A DNA stretch of 64,000 nucleotides from Betaproteobacteria bacterium (GCA_016704535.1 JADIZZ010000002.1:434001-498000); one strand, 5' to 3'; positions 1 through 9,254 are shown, counted from the stretch's first letter. Made by a program: numbers and translations. Notes: a model not told the origin generated them from the letters alone.

Positions 1-63
1 CCGTTGCCCGGCGCCGCGCTGCGCGCGACACTCGCCACGCCGCTGGGCGAAGTCACCCTGTAG
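1..63 (+). CDS. C-terminal end of an unidentified protein
   Basis: An open frame enters from the left edge and stops with TAG at 61-63. Only the last 20 residues are visible and they carry no recognisable motif. The stop lies 10 bases before the ATG of the alanyl-tRNA editing protein, so the two genes are probably co-transcribed. No function can be assigned. Confidence 0.5.
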   Translation, partial: PLPGAALRATLATPLGEVTL

Positions 64-73
64 TCCTGAACCG

Positions 74-808
74 ATGACCGAAGAACTTTTCCGCGAAGAC
101 GCCACGCTGCTGGAGTGCACGGCCACCGTGCTGGCGGTGGACGAAGCCGGCGTGATGCTCGACCGCACCGTGTTCTATCCGCTGGGCGGCGGCCAGGCGG
201 GTGACGCGGGCACGCTGAGTACCGAGGCCGGCGCCGCGCTGAGCATCGTCGACACGCGCAAGCACAAGGACCGCCCTGGCGATATCGCGCACCTGCCCGC
301 TGCCGGCAGCGATCTCGCCGCCTTCGCGCCCGGCACACGCGTCACCGCCCGCATCGACGCCAAGCGGCGGCTGGCGCACCGCCGCTTCCACACCGCCACC
401 CACCTGCTGTGCGCGCTGGTGCCGCACCCGGTGGACGGCTGCAGCATCACGGCCGGCTACGCACGGCTGGACTTCCACATGACCGAAGCGCTGGACAAGG
501 ACGCGCTGAACGCCGGCATCGCGCGCCTGGTGGCCGAAGCGCACCCGGTGCGCCACCGCTGGATCAGCGAAGCCGAACTCGACGCCAACCCGCAGCTGGT
601 GCGCAGCATGAGCGTGCAGCCACCGCGCGGGCTGGGGCGCATCCGTGTGCTGGAGATCGAAGGTGTCGACCTGCAGCCCTGCGGCGGCACGCACGTGACG
701 AACACCGCCGAGATCGGCCCCGTCATCGTCACGAAGATCGAGAAGAAATCAGCCATGACCCGCAGGGTCGTGCTCGGCTTTGCCGAGCGGGACGTCAGCC
801 CGGGCTGA
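74..808 (+). CDS. alaX: AlaX-type alanyl-tRNA editing protein
   Basis: A 244-residue free-standing relative of the AlaRS editing domain. The family hydrolyses Ser or Gly mischarged on tRNA-Ala in the cytoplasm. The FYPLGGGQAGD motif is near residue 35. The zinc ligands are visible as HTATH (H106, H110) and CGGTH (C203, H207). The C-terminal stretch KKSAMTRRVVLGFA is the usual last strand, but about nine further residues follow it. DNA coding for this tail is repeated about 113 bp downstream in another frame, which suggests a partial duplication of the gene end. The ATG is 10 bases after the upstream stop, so it probably belongs to the same operon. Confidence 0.9.
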   Translation: MTEELFREDATLLECTATVLAVDEAGVMLDRTVFYPLGGGQAGDAGTLSTEAGAALSIVDTRKHKDRPGDIAHLPAAGSDLAAFAPGTRVTARIDAKRRLAHRRFHTATHLLCALVPHPVDGCSITAGYARLDFHMTEALDKDALNAGIARLVAEAHPVRHRWISEAELDANPQLVRSMSVQPPRGLGRIRVLEIEGVDLQPCGGTHVTNTAEIGPVIVTKIEKKSAMTRRVVLGFAERDVSPG

Positions 809-898
809 TTTCCGGGGTGCACTCATGTCCGCGCAGCGGACGTGACGAGCACACCAAGAAGAGCGCGATGACCCGCAGGGTCGTGCTCGGCTTTGCCG
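742..898 (+). repeat. Partial duplication of the alaX 3' end
   Basis: A 31-base stretch at 755-785, inside the end of the AlaX gene, recurs exactly at 868-898. Looser similarity continues on both sides: AAGAA-type sequence before, and a CAGCC...GGCTGATT segment after. The second copy would code for KKSAMTRRVVLGFAG but lies in another frame with no start. A small hairpin (6-base arms, 827-841) sits between the copies. Confidence 0.75.
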
Positions 899-951
899 GG
901 CCAGCCGCAGGCTGATTGCCGACAAGCAGCGCGGCCCGGCCGCACATGGCG

Positions 952-1407
952 CTACTTCCTTCGGAACGTGTCGTGGCAGCTGTCGCAGCTTTGCCCCACC
1001 GCGCCCGCGGCGGTCTTGATCTGCTCGAGGTTGCCACTGCGGCCGGCCAGCAGCAGCTTGCCCACGTCGTCCTGGCTCTTGGCCACGGCGGCAGTCCACT
1101 TGTCCTTCTCGGCCCAGATCTCGGGCAGCGAGCGCGTGTTGCCGACCTTGTCGCTGCCCTCGACGAAAGCCGAGAACTGCAGCTTGTTGAGGGTGGCGAT
1201 GATCTCGATGTTCTCGGCCGCTGCCTTGGCCTCGAAGGGTACGCTCCCTCGGGTCATCGCGAAGAGCCGGCCCATGTGGCTGCTTTGCAGCGACATGGCG
1301 CTTTGGCGGTACTTCACGGCCTGTTCGGGGCGCTGGAACTGCGCGGCGGCCGGCAGGGCGGTGGCCAGCAAGGCGGCGGCCAGGGTGGCAAGGACAAGGT
1401 GCTGCAT
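952..1407 (-). CDS. Cytochrome c' family protein
   Basis: A 151-residue periplasmic monohaem cytochrome. A signal peptide occupies residues 1-22 (hydrophobic, ending AAAQ). The haem motif CDSCH lies at residues 141-145, close to the C-terminus, as in class II cytochrome c'. Between them is a helical body with family features such as YRQSAM near the N-terminus. Cytochromes c' bind NO and are tied to resistance to nitrosative stress. The gene is divergent from a cytochrome b561-type gene, a common pairing in proteobacteria in which the membrane cytochrome is the likely redox partner. Confidence 0.9.
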   Translation of the reverse strand: MQHLVLATLAAALLATALPAAAQFQRPEQAVKYRQSAMSLQSSHMGRLFAMTRGSVPFEAKAAAENIEIIATLNKLQFSAFVEGSDKVGNTRSLPEIWAEKDKWTAAVAKSQDDVGKLLLAGRSGNLEQIKTAAGAVGQSCDSCHDTFRRK

Positions 1408-1622
1408 GGGTCGGTGTCTCCGAAGGATTGAGGGTTCGCGACCCGGGCGCGCGCCGGCGGGCTAAGGGACGCCGGCGCAGTGTACGGAGCCAGACGCAGA
1501 CGCGTGCAGCCGGCACGGGCGCCGACCTCCGAAAGGAGGGGCATCGCCGCCGCGCCGGCCCGGACTCGGCAGGTCTGCCGAAGCGCGGTATGGTTGCAAG
1601 GTCTCCACGGAATCGCCCGTCG

Positions 1623-2303
1623 ATGCCCGAGCCTGCCACCGTTGCCATCCGCGTCTGGGACCTGCCCACGCGCATCTTCCACTGGACGCTGGCGCTGGCC
1701 GTGGCCGGCTCGGTGCTCAGCGCCAAGATCGGCGGCGACGCGATGGTCTGGCACTTCCGGCTCGGCTACCTGGTGCTCACGCTGCTGGCCTTCCGCATCG
1801 TGTGGGGCCTGGTCGGTGGGCGCTGGTCGCGTTTCGTCCGCTTCGCCTACGCGCCGGCCACCCTGCTGCGCTACCTTCGTGGCCGCGCCGCGCCACAGGA
1901 GCAGTTGGACGTCGGCCACAGCCCCACGGGCGCGCTGTCGGTGTTTGCGCTGCTGGGCGTGCTGCTCGTGCAACTGGGCACCGGGCTGGTGGCCGACGAC
2001 GAGATCGCCAACCAGGGCCCGCTGAACCGCTTCGTCGGCAGCGACACGGTGATGAGCGCCACCTCATGGCACAAGGGCTGGGGCCAGTGGCTGGTGCTGG
2101 CGCTGGTGGCCTTGCACATCGCGGCCATCGCCTTCTATCTCCTGAAGAAGAACACCAACCTTGTGCAGCCCATGCTGACGGGCGACAAGCCGCTGCCGCC
2201 GGGCACACCGGGCAGCGCCGATGGCGCGCCGCAGCGTGTGCTGGCGCTGCTGCTCGTGGCCTTGTGCGCCGGCCTGGCCACCTGGGTGTCCCGACAGGGC
2301 TGA
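1623..2303 (+). CDS. Cytochrome b561-type membrane protein
   Basis: A 226-residue inner-membrane dihaem cytochrome b. It opens with the family motif RVWDLPTRIFHWTL, whose histidine is a probable haem ligand. Four main hydrophobic helices follow, with further histidines in WHFRLGY, SWHKGWGQW and ALHIAAI, and a C-terminal hydrophobic anchor. The start at 1623 places the motif about ten residues in, as in homologues; longer readings upstream lack similarity. It is divergent from the cytochrome c' gene and probably passes electrons between the quinone pool and a periplasmic partner. Confidence 0.88.
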   Translation: MPEPATVAIRVWDLPTRIFHWTLALAVAGSVLSAKIGGDAMVWHFRLGYLVLTLLAFRIVWGLVGGRWSRFVRFAYAPATLLRYLRGRAAPQEQLDVGHSPTGALSVFALLGVLLVQLGTGLVADDEIANQGPLNRFVGSDTVMSATSWHKGWGQWLVLALVALHIAAIAFYLLKKNTNLVQPMLTGDKPLPPGTPGSADGAPQRVLALLLVALCAGLATWVSRQG

Positions 2304-2308
2304 ACCTC

Positions 2309-2824
2309 ATGTCCGACGACGGCCCGCAGATAGAGCTCCACCTGGCCGAAGGCCCGGCCCTTGTGGACGTGGCGCGCACGCTGTTCCGCGAGTACGCTGC
2401 TGCGCTGAACATCGACCTCTGCTTCCAGGACTTCGACGCCGAACTGGCCGACTTGCCAGGCGATTACGCCGCCCCGGGCGGCGCGCTGCTCGTGGCGCTG
2501 GTCGATGGCCAACCCGCCGGCTGTGGGGCGCTGCGTCCGCTGCCCGACGCCGATTACCCCAACGCCTGCGAGATGAAGCGCCTGTACGTGCGGCGTGCCT
2601 TCCGCCGCTTCGGCCTGGGCCGGATGCTGGCGCAGGAACTGATGGACCTGGCCACGCAGGCGGGCTACGGCACGCTTCTGCTCGACACCTTGGACGACAT
2701 GGAAGCGGCACGCGGGCTTTACGCCTCGCTGGGCTTCGTCGAGATCCCGCCCTACTATTTCAACCCGCTGCCGGGCGCGCACTACCTGAAGGTGGAGCTC
2801 GACGCGCCCGGCACGCGCTGGTAA
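2309..2824 (+). CDS. GNAT family N-acetyltransferase
   Basis: A 171-residue single-domain acetyltransferase. The acetyl-CoA-binding signature RRFGLGRML lies in the middle, preceded by the strand EMKRLYVR. The C-terminal part AARGLYASLGFVEIPPYYFNP is the usual last strand and helix of the fold. The acceptor is unknown. The gene begins five bases after the cytochrome b561 stop, so the two are likely co-transcribed, although no functional link is evident. Confidence 0.85.
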   Translation: MSDDGPQIELHLAEGPALVDVARTLFREYAAALNIDLCFQDFDAELADLPGDYAAPGGALLVALVDGQPAGCGALRPLPDADYPNACEMKRLYVRRAFRRFGLGRMLAQELMDLATQAGYGTLLLDTLDDMEAARGLYASLGFVEIPPYYFNPLPGAHYLKVELDAPGTRW

Positions 2825-2905
2825 GCGCCCAGCAGGCTCCCGCAATGGCCCCTGGCAGCACCCCGGCGGGCATGCGGCATCATCGGGCTTGGCCGAACAG
2901 CGTCG

Positions 2906-3766
2906 ATGGAGACGATCATCACCACCCCCCTTGAACTGCGTGCCGGCGAACTGCGCCTGGCCCTGCGCCCCGACCTCGGCGGCTGCATCGCCGGCCTGTG
3001 GCTGGCCGACGTGCCCGTGCTGCGCAGCACCGAAGCCGGCGAACTGGCCAGTTCGCGTCTGTCGGGCTGCTACCCGCTGGCGCCGTACTCCAACCGCCTG
3101 GGCTACCGGCGTTTCCGCTGGCAGGGCCAGGACTTCACCACCGAAGCCAACTTCGACGACAACCCGCATTCCGTGCACGGGGTGGCCTGGCAACGGCCGT
3201 GGACGGTGGTGTCGTCCAGCGCCACCGAGGCCGAGATGGTCTACGTGCACGCGCCCGACGCGCACTGGCCCTTCGCCTTCGAACTGCGCCAGCGCTTCGT
3301 GCTCACGGCTGACGGGCTGGAAGTGCATTGCGCCTTCACCAACCGCGCGCCGCATCCGCAGCCGGCGGGGATGGGCTGGCACCCCTACTTCCCGAAGCGT
3401 CATCGCAGCCGCCTGCACATCGAACTGTCCGACCGCTGGGACAGCGACGCCAGCGGCCTGCCCACGCGTCGCGTGCCGCAGCCGGGCATCGACGCCGACG
3501 TCGCCCACCTGGCCTTCGACAACTGCTTCGAAGGCTGGCGCGGGTCGGCGCGCATCCGCGACGAGAAGCTCTCGCTCCGCCTGAGTTCGTCGCTGCCCTA
3601 CCTGGTGGTCTTCACGCCCGACACCAAGCCCTACTACTGCGTCGAGCCGGTCAGCCACGTCAGCAACGCCATCCACATGTCCAACCCGGCAGCCCACGGC
3701 CTGCGAGCGGTCGAGCCCAACGCGACCTTCGATGCGTGGATGAAGCTGGAGATCGCGCACGCGTGA
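2906..3766 (+). CDS. Aldose 1-epimerase
   Basis: A 286-residue mutarotase that interconverts alpha and beta anomers of free aldoses in the cytoplasm. Visible family features are NRLGYRRF, the histidine in HSVHGVAW, the second histidine in GMGWHPYF, and the glutamate in YCVEPVSHVSN near the C-terminus. There is no signal peptide. It is followed 19 bases later by an SMP-30-type lactonase. This suggests a small sugar-oxidation unit whose specific sugar cannot be read from sequence. Confidence 0.9.
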   Translation: METIITTPLELRAGELRLALRPDLGGCIAGLWLADVPVLRSTEAGELASSRLSGCYPLAPYSNRLGYRRFRWQGQDFTTEANFDDNPHSVHGVAWQRPWTVVSSSATEAEMVYVHAPDAHWPFAFELRQRFVLTADGLEVHCAFTNRAPHPQPAGMGWHPYFPKRHRSRLHIELSDRWDSDASGLPTRRVPQPGIDADVAHLAFDNCFEGWRGSARIRDEKLSLRLSSSLPYLVVFTPDTKPYYCVEPVSHVSNAIHMSNPAAHGLRAVEPNATFDAWMKLEIAHA

Positions 3767-3785
3767 GCGCCGGCGCAGGCACCGC

Positions 3786-4679
3786 ATGAACTGGACCGCG
3801 CTGCCCGTGCCGCCCGCGCTGCTGGGTGAGTCGCCTTTCTGGCACCCCGACGAAGCAGCGCTGTACTGGTGCGACATTCCGGGCCGGGCCCTGCACCGAT
3901 GGGTGCCGGCCACCGCCGCGCACACGCAGTGGGCGCTGGACAGCGAACCCGGCAGCTGCGCACCCTTGCCCGGCGGCGATCTGCTGCTGGCTTGCCGCGA
4001 CGGCCTGTTTCGTTTCCATCCGCCCGGAGGCGAGCGCCGCTGCCTGGCCCGCCCACCGTACGACCCGGCGCGCGAGCGTTTCAACGACGGCAAGGCCGAC
4101 CCGCAGGGCCGCTTCTGGGTGGGCACGATCTACGAACCGCGAACGCCGCCCGATGCCGCGCTCTACCGCTGGGCCGGCGGGCGGCTCGAGCGCATGGTGG
4201 GCGACATCACCGTCAGCAACGGCCTGGCCTTCAGCCCTGACGGCCGCACGATGTACCGCAGCGACACCACCGCCCACTGCGTCTACGCGCTGGACTTCGA
4301 CGGCAACGACGGCAGCCTGTCACGCCAGCGTGTCTTTGCCGAGTTTCCGGTGAAGCAGCCCGACCAGAATCTGTCTGCTTACGGCGGCCGCCCGGACGGC
4401 GCCGCGGTCGATGCCGAGGGCGCCTACTGGTGCGCGATGTTCGAAGGCCAGCGCCTGCTGCGCTTCGCGCCCGACGGCCGCCTGCTGCAGGAGCTGCCGC
4501 TGCCGGTGCGCTGCCCGACGATGCCGTGTTTCGGCGGGCCCGACCTGTGCACGCTCTTCGTCACCACCGCGCGCCACAACCGCTCCGCCGATGAACTGGC
4601 CGCGCAGCCGCTGGCCGGCGCCGTGCTGAGTTGCCGTGTCGACGTGCCGGGCCTGCCGGTGCACTTCGCGCGCGTCTGA
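3786..4679 (+). CDS. SMP-30/gluconolactonase family protein
   Basis: A 297-residue six-bladed beta-propeller lactonase. The metal-binding acid is visible in LLGESPFWHPDEAALYW. The metal-binding Asn lies in FNDGKADPQGRFWVGT, and the metal-binding Asp in the DGAAVDAEGAYWCAMFEG stretch. Relatives hydrolyse sugar lactones to aldonic acids. Together with the aldose epimerase just upstream, this suggests oxidation of a free sugar; the dehydrogenase that would make the lactone is not in view. It is cytoplasmic by absence of a signal peptide. Confidence 0.88.
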   Translation: MNWTALPVPPALLGESPFWHPDEAALYWCDIPGRALHRWVPATAAHTQWALDSEPGSCAPLPGGDLLLACRDGLFRFHPPGGERRCLARPPYDPARERFNDGKADPQGRFWVGTIYEPRTPPDAALYRWAGGRLERMVGDITVSNGLAFSPDGRTMYRSDTTAHCVYALDFDGNDGSLSRQRVFAEFPVKQPDQNLSAYGGRPDGAAVDAEGAYWCAMFEGQRLLRFAPDGRLLQELPLPVRCPTMPCFGGPDLCTLFVTTARHNRSADELAAQPLAGAVLSCRVDVPGLPVHFARV

Positions 4680-4702
4680 ACCTCCGTCCACGAGACCCTG
4701 CC

Positions 4703-6289
4703 ATGAGCACCGCCCATCCCCGCGCCGCCCTGCTGGAACGCCTGCAGGAGAACCGCGAATGGGACCTCGCCGTCATCGGTGGTGGCTGTGTCGGCATGGG
4801 CGTGGCGCTGGATGCCGCGGTGCGCGGCTTCAGCGTGCTGCTGGTGGAGTCGCATGACTTTTCCGAGGGCACCTCGTCGCGCGCCACCAAGCTGGCGCAT
4901 GGTGGCGTGCGTTACCTGGCGCAAGGCGACATCGGCCTCGTACGCGAGGCGCTGCACGAACGCGCGGCGATCCTGGCCAACGCGCCGCACGTGGCACAGC
5001 GCCTGCCCTTCGTGATGCCCGGCTACCACTGGTGGGAGCGCGGCTTCTACGGCGCGGGGCTGAAGATGTACGACGCGCTGGCCGGCAGCCAGGGCCTGGG
5101 CGCCACCGAATGGCTGAGCAGCGCACGCACGCGCGAACTGCTGCCGGGCGTGAACCCGGAGGGCCTGTGGGGCGGCGTGCGCTACTGGGACGGCCAGTTC
5201 GACGACGCCCGCCTGGTGGTGCTCATGGCGCGTACGGCGCTGGAACGTGGCGCGCTGGTGCTCAACCACTGCGCCGCCACCGGGCTGGTGCGCGAACGCG
5301 GCCAGGTGCGTGGGCTGCACGTGCATGACCGCGAGACCGGGCTCTCGACCACGGTTCGCGCGCATTGCGTGATCAACGCCGCGGGCGTGTGGGTCGACGC
5401 CGTGCGCGACATGGACCGCGAACCCGAACAACCCGGCCGCGCGCCGATGCTGGCGCCCAGCCAGGGCGTGCACCTCGTCGTCGACCGCAGCTTCATGCCC
5501 GGCGACCACGCGCTGCTGGTGCCCAAGACGGCCGACGGGCGAGTGCTCTTTGCCGTGCCGTGGCTGGGCAAGACCATCCTGGGCACCACCGACACGCCGC
5601 GCCACGACCTGGCGCGTGAGCCGGCGCCGTTTACCGAGGAGGTGAAGTTCATCCTGGGTGAGTCGGCGCGCTACCTCGCCAAGGCACCGCAGCGCAGCGA
5701 CGTGCGGTCGATCTGGGTCGGCCTGCGCCCGCTGGTCAAGCCTGCGGGCGACGACGCCGGCAACACCAAAGCGATCTCGCGCGAGCACACCGTGCTCATC
5801 GACCGTTCGGGCCTGGTCACGGTCACCGGCGGCAAGTGGACGACCTACCGCTCGATGGCCGAGGACGTGCTGGCGCGGGCGATGGCGCGTGGCCTGCTGC
5901 CGCGCCGCCCGGGCGGCGTGACGACGCGCCTGCCGCTGATGGGTGCGGCGCCGGGGCGGCCGATGTCCGACCCGCCGGGGGAACACCTCTACGGCAGCGA
6001 AGCCACGCTGCTGCGCACGCTGCCGGGCGCCACGAACTGGCTCTGGCGCGACCCCGAAACGGGGCAGGGGGCGTTGAGCGAAGCCATGGTGCGCTTTGCG
6101 GCGCGCTGCGAACTGGCGCGCACGGTGGGCGACGTGCTGGCACGGCGCTGCAGGTTGCTGTTCCTCGACGCCGCCGAGGCCGGGCGTCAGGCCGACGCGG
6201 TGGCCGCGATCCTGGCCGACGAACTCGGCCGGCCGGTGGAATCGGACAGCTTCAAGGCGCTGGCCGCGCAGTACACGAACCTGCCGTGA
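4703..6289 (+). CDS. glpD: Aerobic glycerol-3-phosphate dehydrogenase
   Basis: A 528-residue FAD-dependent enzyme that oxidises sn-glycerol 3-phosphate to dihydroxyacetone phosphate and feeds electrons to quinone at the inner membrane. The FAD-binding motif VIGGGCVGMG lies at about residues 24-33. It is followed by GTSSRATKLAHGGVRYL, the classic family signature, and by VTGGKWTTYRSMAED in the second half. The length matches the family. ATG 4703 was chosen because homologues start shortly before the FAD motif; the open frame upstream overlaps the lactonase gene. A strong hairpin follows the stop. Confidence 0.93.
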   Translation: MSTAHPRAALLERLQENREWDLAVIGGGCVGMGVALDAAVRGFSVLLVESHDFSEGTSSRATKLAHGGVRYLAQGDIGLVREALHERAAILANAPHVAQRLPFVMPGYHWWERGFYGAGLKMYDALAGSQGLGATEWLSSARTRELLPGVNPEGLWGGVRYWDGQFDDARLVVLMARTALERGALVLNHCAATGLVRERGQVRGLHVHDRETGLSTTVRAHCVINAAGVWVDAVRDMDREPEQPGRAPMLAPSQGVHLVVDRSFMPGDHALLVPKTADGRVLFAVPWLGKTILGTTDTPRHDLAREPAPFTEEVKFILGESARYLAKAPQRSDVRSIWVGLRPLVKPAGDDAGNTKAISREHTVLIDRSGLVTVTGGKWTTYRSMAEDVLARAMARGLLPRRPGGVTTRLPLMGAAPGRPMSDPPGEHLYGSEATLLRTLPGATNWLWRDPETGQGALSEAMVRFAARCELARTVGDVLARRCRLLFLDAAEAGRQADAVAAILADELGRPVESDSFKALAAQYTNLP

Positions 6290-6298
6290 GTCGCTTCG

Positions 6299-6320
6299 TG
6301 CCGGGCCGCGTGGCCCGGCA
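6299..6320. terminator. Hairpin between convergent glpD and redoxin genes
   Basis: A perfect 9-base inverted repeat (6299-6307 and 6312-6320, arm TGCCGGGCC) with a 4-base loop lies between two convergent genes. The position and GC content suit a bidirectional terminator, although no clear T-tract follows. Confidence 0.6.
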
Positions 6321-6326
6321 TCGCGT

Positions 6327-6932
6327 TCACATGCTGGAGTACTTGACAGAGCAGCCGTAGGGCCGCGTCGAGGCCTGGCTAACCGGCTTGCCGGCCAGTG
6401 TCTCGGCCAGCGCGGCCTTGACGTAGTTGGTCGACGACGGGATGTCGGCGACGTTGCTGCTCGGCTTGTTGTCGATGCCGCCGGCATAGACCAGCGTGCC
6501 CGCCGGGTCGACGATGTACATGTGCGGCGTGGTGCGCGCGCCGTAGGCCTTGCCGACCTTGCCGTCGTCGTCCATCAGCGTGGCGGTGGCAGCGGCCTTC
6601 TGGTTCTGCATCCACTTGGCCAGGTCGGCGGGCTTGCGGTAGTCCGACGCGTCGGGTGCGGTGGAACTGACGGCCAACCAGACCACGCCCTTGGCCGTGG
6701 CCTCCTTCTGCGTGCCCTGCATGTTGGCGCTGCTGTAGTGCTTCACCACGAAGGGGCAGCCGGGGTTGACCCACTCCAGCACCACGTGTTTGCCCTTGAA
6801 ATCGGCCAGCGAGACGGCTTTGCCGCTGGTGTCGGTGGCGGTGAAGGCCGGCGCGGGCTGGCCCACGGTGGCGTTGGCCAAGGCGGCGGAGGCAGCGAGC
6901 GCCAAGCCAGTGGCGAGCAGGAAGGACTTCAT
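6327..6932 (-). CDS. Periplasmic redoxin (AhpC/TSA-like thioredoxin fold)
   Basis: A 201-residue protein with a signal peptide (residues 1-19, ending AALA) and a thioredoxin-like domain. NPGCPFVVKHY carries one cysteine at the usual peroxidatic or nucleophilic place, and TTPHMYIVDP holds the cis-proline. A second cysteine lies near the C-terminus (YGCSVKY). There is no CxxC. Relatives are annotated as redoxin or alkyl hydroperoxide reductase-like. The gene lies 16 bases downstream of dsbD on the same strand, so DsbD may supply its reducing power. Confidence 0.85.
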   Translation of the reverse strand: MKSFLLATGLALAASAALANATVGQPAPAFTATDTSGKAVSLADFKGKHVVLEWVNPGCPFVVKHYSSANMQGTQKEATAKGVVWLAVSSTAPDASDYRKPADLAKWMQNQKAAATATLMDDDGKVGKAYGARTTPHMYIVDPAGTLVYAGGIDNKPSSNVADIPSSTNYVKAALAETLAGKPVSQASTRPYGCSVKYSSM

Positions 6933-6948
6933 CGGGCAGCTCCTCGGG

Positions 6949-9081
6949 TCAGTGTGGCGGCAGGGTGGACAGTGCGGTGCGCACTTCGTCGATGGAGAGA
7001 ATTTCGCTCAGAAGTCGAGGCCCTGCGGCGCCTGGGGCATAGAGCGCGTAGACAGGCACGCCGCTGCGGCCCAGGCGCGCGAGCTCGGCGCTGATAGCGG
7101 CGTCTCGGCGAGTCCAGTCCGCACGCAGCAGCAGCACGCGGCGCTGCGCGAAGTCGTCCATCAGCTCGGCACGGGCCAGCGTAGTGCGCTTGTTGAACTG
7201 GCAGGTCACGCACCAGGCGGCGGTGAAGTCGACGAAGACCGGTCGGCCTTCGGCCTGGGCCTGCGCGACGCGGGCGGCCGACCAGGGCTGCCAGGCCTCG
7301 CCCACCGCCGGTGAAGCCGCGGCCACGGCGTCCTGGCGCAGCGCCGGACCAGCCCAGAACAGCGTGGCGGCCATCAGCAGCAGCGCCGCGATGCCGAAAC
7401 CGCGCCTTGCCACCGGGCCCAGGCCCGGCGAGCCCAGCGCCCAGGCCAGGAAGGCCAGCGCCAGCAGCAGCAGCAGCAGCGCCGCGGCACCGTCGATGCC
7501 GGCCTGCTGGCCCAGCACCCACACCAGCCAGACGACGGTGGCGAACATCGGGAAGGCCATCACCGACTTGAAGTGCGCCATCCACGGCCCTGGCCGCGGC
7601 AGCGCATGCGCCAGCGGCGGCCAGGCACTGACCGCCAGGTAGGGTAGCGCCATGCCCAGACCGAGCGCGGCAAAGATCGCCAACGCCTCGATGGTTGGCA
7701 GCGTCACCGCCAGGCCGAGCGAGGCGCCCATGAAGGGCGCGGTGCAGGGCGAGGCCACCGCCACCGCCAGCACGCCGGTGAGCGCCGAGTCGACCATCGG
7801 GTGGCGCGCCCGCGCCGCGGCCCAGGAACCGGGCAGCACCGAGCCGAACTCGAAGACGCCGGCCAGGTTCAGCCCGATCAGCGTGAACAGCGCCGCCAGC
7901 ACCGCCACCACGGCGGGCGACTGCAGCTGGAAGCCCCAGCCCAACTGCTCACCGCCGGCGCGCAGCGCCAGCAACAGGCCGGCCAACGCCAGGAAGGACA
8001 ACACGACGCCGGCGGTGTAGGCCAGGCCACCGGCGAGCAGGCCGCGGCGGTCGTCGGCGTGCTTGGCGAAGCCCATCACCTTCAGCGACAGCACCGGGAA
8101 GACGCAGGGCATCAGGTTCAGGAGCGCCCCACCCACCAGCGCCAGCAGCAGCGCCAGGCCCAGCGTGGTGGCCGGCGGCGGGGGCGACGCCGGGGCCGCC
8201 GCGGGCTCGGCCGCAGGGAAGGCTGCGGGCAGCGGCGCCGAAGCGGGCCAGGGGCCGTTGACCGTCACCTGCACCTGGAGGCCCGCGGGCTCGCCCTGCG
8301 CCACCAGTACTGCCGGCATCGACGCCGGCGAGGCGCTGCGCTGCGGGTCGAGTGGCACGCGGGCCGACCAGCTGCCGTCGGCCCAGGCCGTCTCGGGCTG
8401 GGCGGCGTTGTTGATGACGCCGGTGGTCTCTGGGAAGAAGCTCAGCTTGCGGCCATGCCACGCCGCGGGCAGGCCGCTGACCTTCACCACCAGCGTCTGC
8501 CCGTCCAGCGTGGCGCTGCCCTGGCTGCCGGCGGCCGGCTGCGGCAGTGCGGCCCGCGCTGTGGCGAACAGCGCGGCGTGCGTGGCCGTGGCCGCCTGGG
8601 CGGGCAGGCGCAGCGTGAAGTCGCCGCTTTCGGGGATGCAGACGTCCTTGCACACCAGCCACTCGGCGTGCAACTGGACGTCGAGCGACTCGCCCTTGAA
8701 GTCGGCCGGCACGGTGACGGGCACGGGCAGCAGCAGGGTGCCGTCGTAGCCGTAGTTCATCAGCGGGCCCAGCGGCAGCTTCGAAGGCGTGGGCCACTCG
8801 ATCTCGCCGGCCTGCACGCCGGCGGGAAGCTGCCACGCCATCGTCGTGGGCAGGCCAGAGTCGCCCGGGTTCTTCCAGTAGGTGTGCCAGTGCGGCTGGT
8901 GCTCGATCTTCAGGCCCAGCCACAACGGCTTGCCCGGCACCACCCCGTCGGGTGCATGCGCCACGAGTTCGGCCCGCACCTGGGGGGTCGTCACCACGGC
9001 CGCGGCGGCGTGCGCGGGTAGCGCGGCCAGCGCCGACAGCCAGGCCAGGAACAGCAGGGTCAAGGAGCGGAAGGCTTTCAT
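6949..9081 (-). CDS. dsbD: Thiol:disulfide interchange protein DsbD
   Basis: A 710-residue inner-membrane protein that carries electrons from cytoplasmic thioredoxin to periplasmic thiol proteins. Order: signal peptide (1-25); N-terminal DsbD-alpha domain with CKDVCIPESG; Ala/Pro-rich linker; eight-helix membrane domain with the cysteine pair in NLMPCVFP and ASPCTAPFMG; C-terminal thioredoxin domain with AAWCVTCQFNKR near residue 620. All expected cysteines are present and the length is complete. It is followed by a redoxin on the same strand. Confidence 0.95.
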   Translation of the reverse strand: MKAFRSLTLLFLAWLSALAALPAHAAAAVVTTPQVRAELVAHAPDGVVPGKPLWLGLKIEHQPHWHTYWKNPGDSGLPTTMAWQLPAGVQAGEIEWPTPSKLPLGPLMNYGYDGTLLLPVPVTVPADFKGESLDVQLHAEWLVCKDVCIPESGDFTLRLPAQAATATHAALFATARAALPQPAAGSQGSATLDGQTLVVKVSGLPAAWHGRKLSFFPETTGVINNAAQPETAWADGSWSARVPLDPQRSASPASMPAVLVAQGEPAGLQVQVTVNGPWPASAPLPAAFPAAEPAAAPASPPPPATTLGLALLLALVGGALLNLMPCVFPVLSLKVMGFAKHADDRRGLLAGGLAYTAGVVLSFLALAGLLLALRAGGEQLGWGFQLQSPAVVAVLAALFTLIGLNLAGVFEFGSVLPGSWAAARARHPMVDSALTGVLAVAVASPCTAPFMGASLGLAVTLPTIEALAIFAALGLGMALPYLAVSAWPPLAHALPRPGPWMAHFKSVMAFPMFATVVWLVWVLGQQAGIDGAAALLLLLLALAFLAWALGSPGLGPVARRGFGIAALLLMAATLFWAGPALRQDAVAAASPAVGEAWQPWSAARVAQAQAEGRPVFVDFTAAWCVTCQFNKRTTLARAELMDDFAQRRVLLLRADWTRRDAAISAELARLGRSGVPVYALYAPGAAGPRLLSEILSIDEVRTALSTLPPH

Positions 9082-9254
9082 GCGGGGCGGACTCGCAGAT
9101 TTCGGGACGGGGTGCGCCGTTCGAGCGCTGAACGCTGCTCAGGTTGCGGCAGGGCAGTCATTGTCCTGTGTCCTGTATTTCCGCGCCTCCCTGCCAGGCC
9201 CAGCGGGTGCTTCGCGCCCATACCGGGCAGGGTTTTCGACCGACTGGACAGGGT

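Noticed and set aside
2135..4126. A 663-codon minus-strand open frame
   Set aside because: It lies antisense to well-supported acetyltransferase, aldose epimerase and lactonase genes. Its translation is Arg/Gly/Ala-rich without domains, a usual result of high GC.
4424..6487. A 687-codon minus-strand open frame
   Set aside because: It is opposite glpD and shows no homology; a GC-bias shadow.
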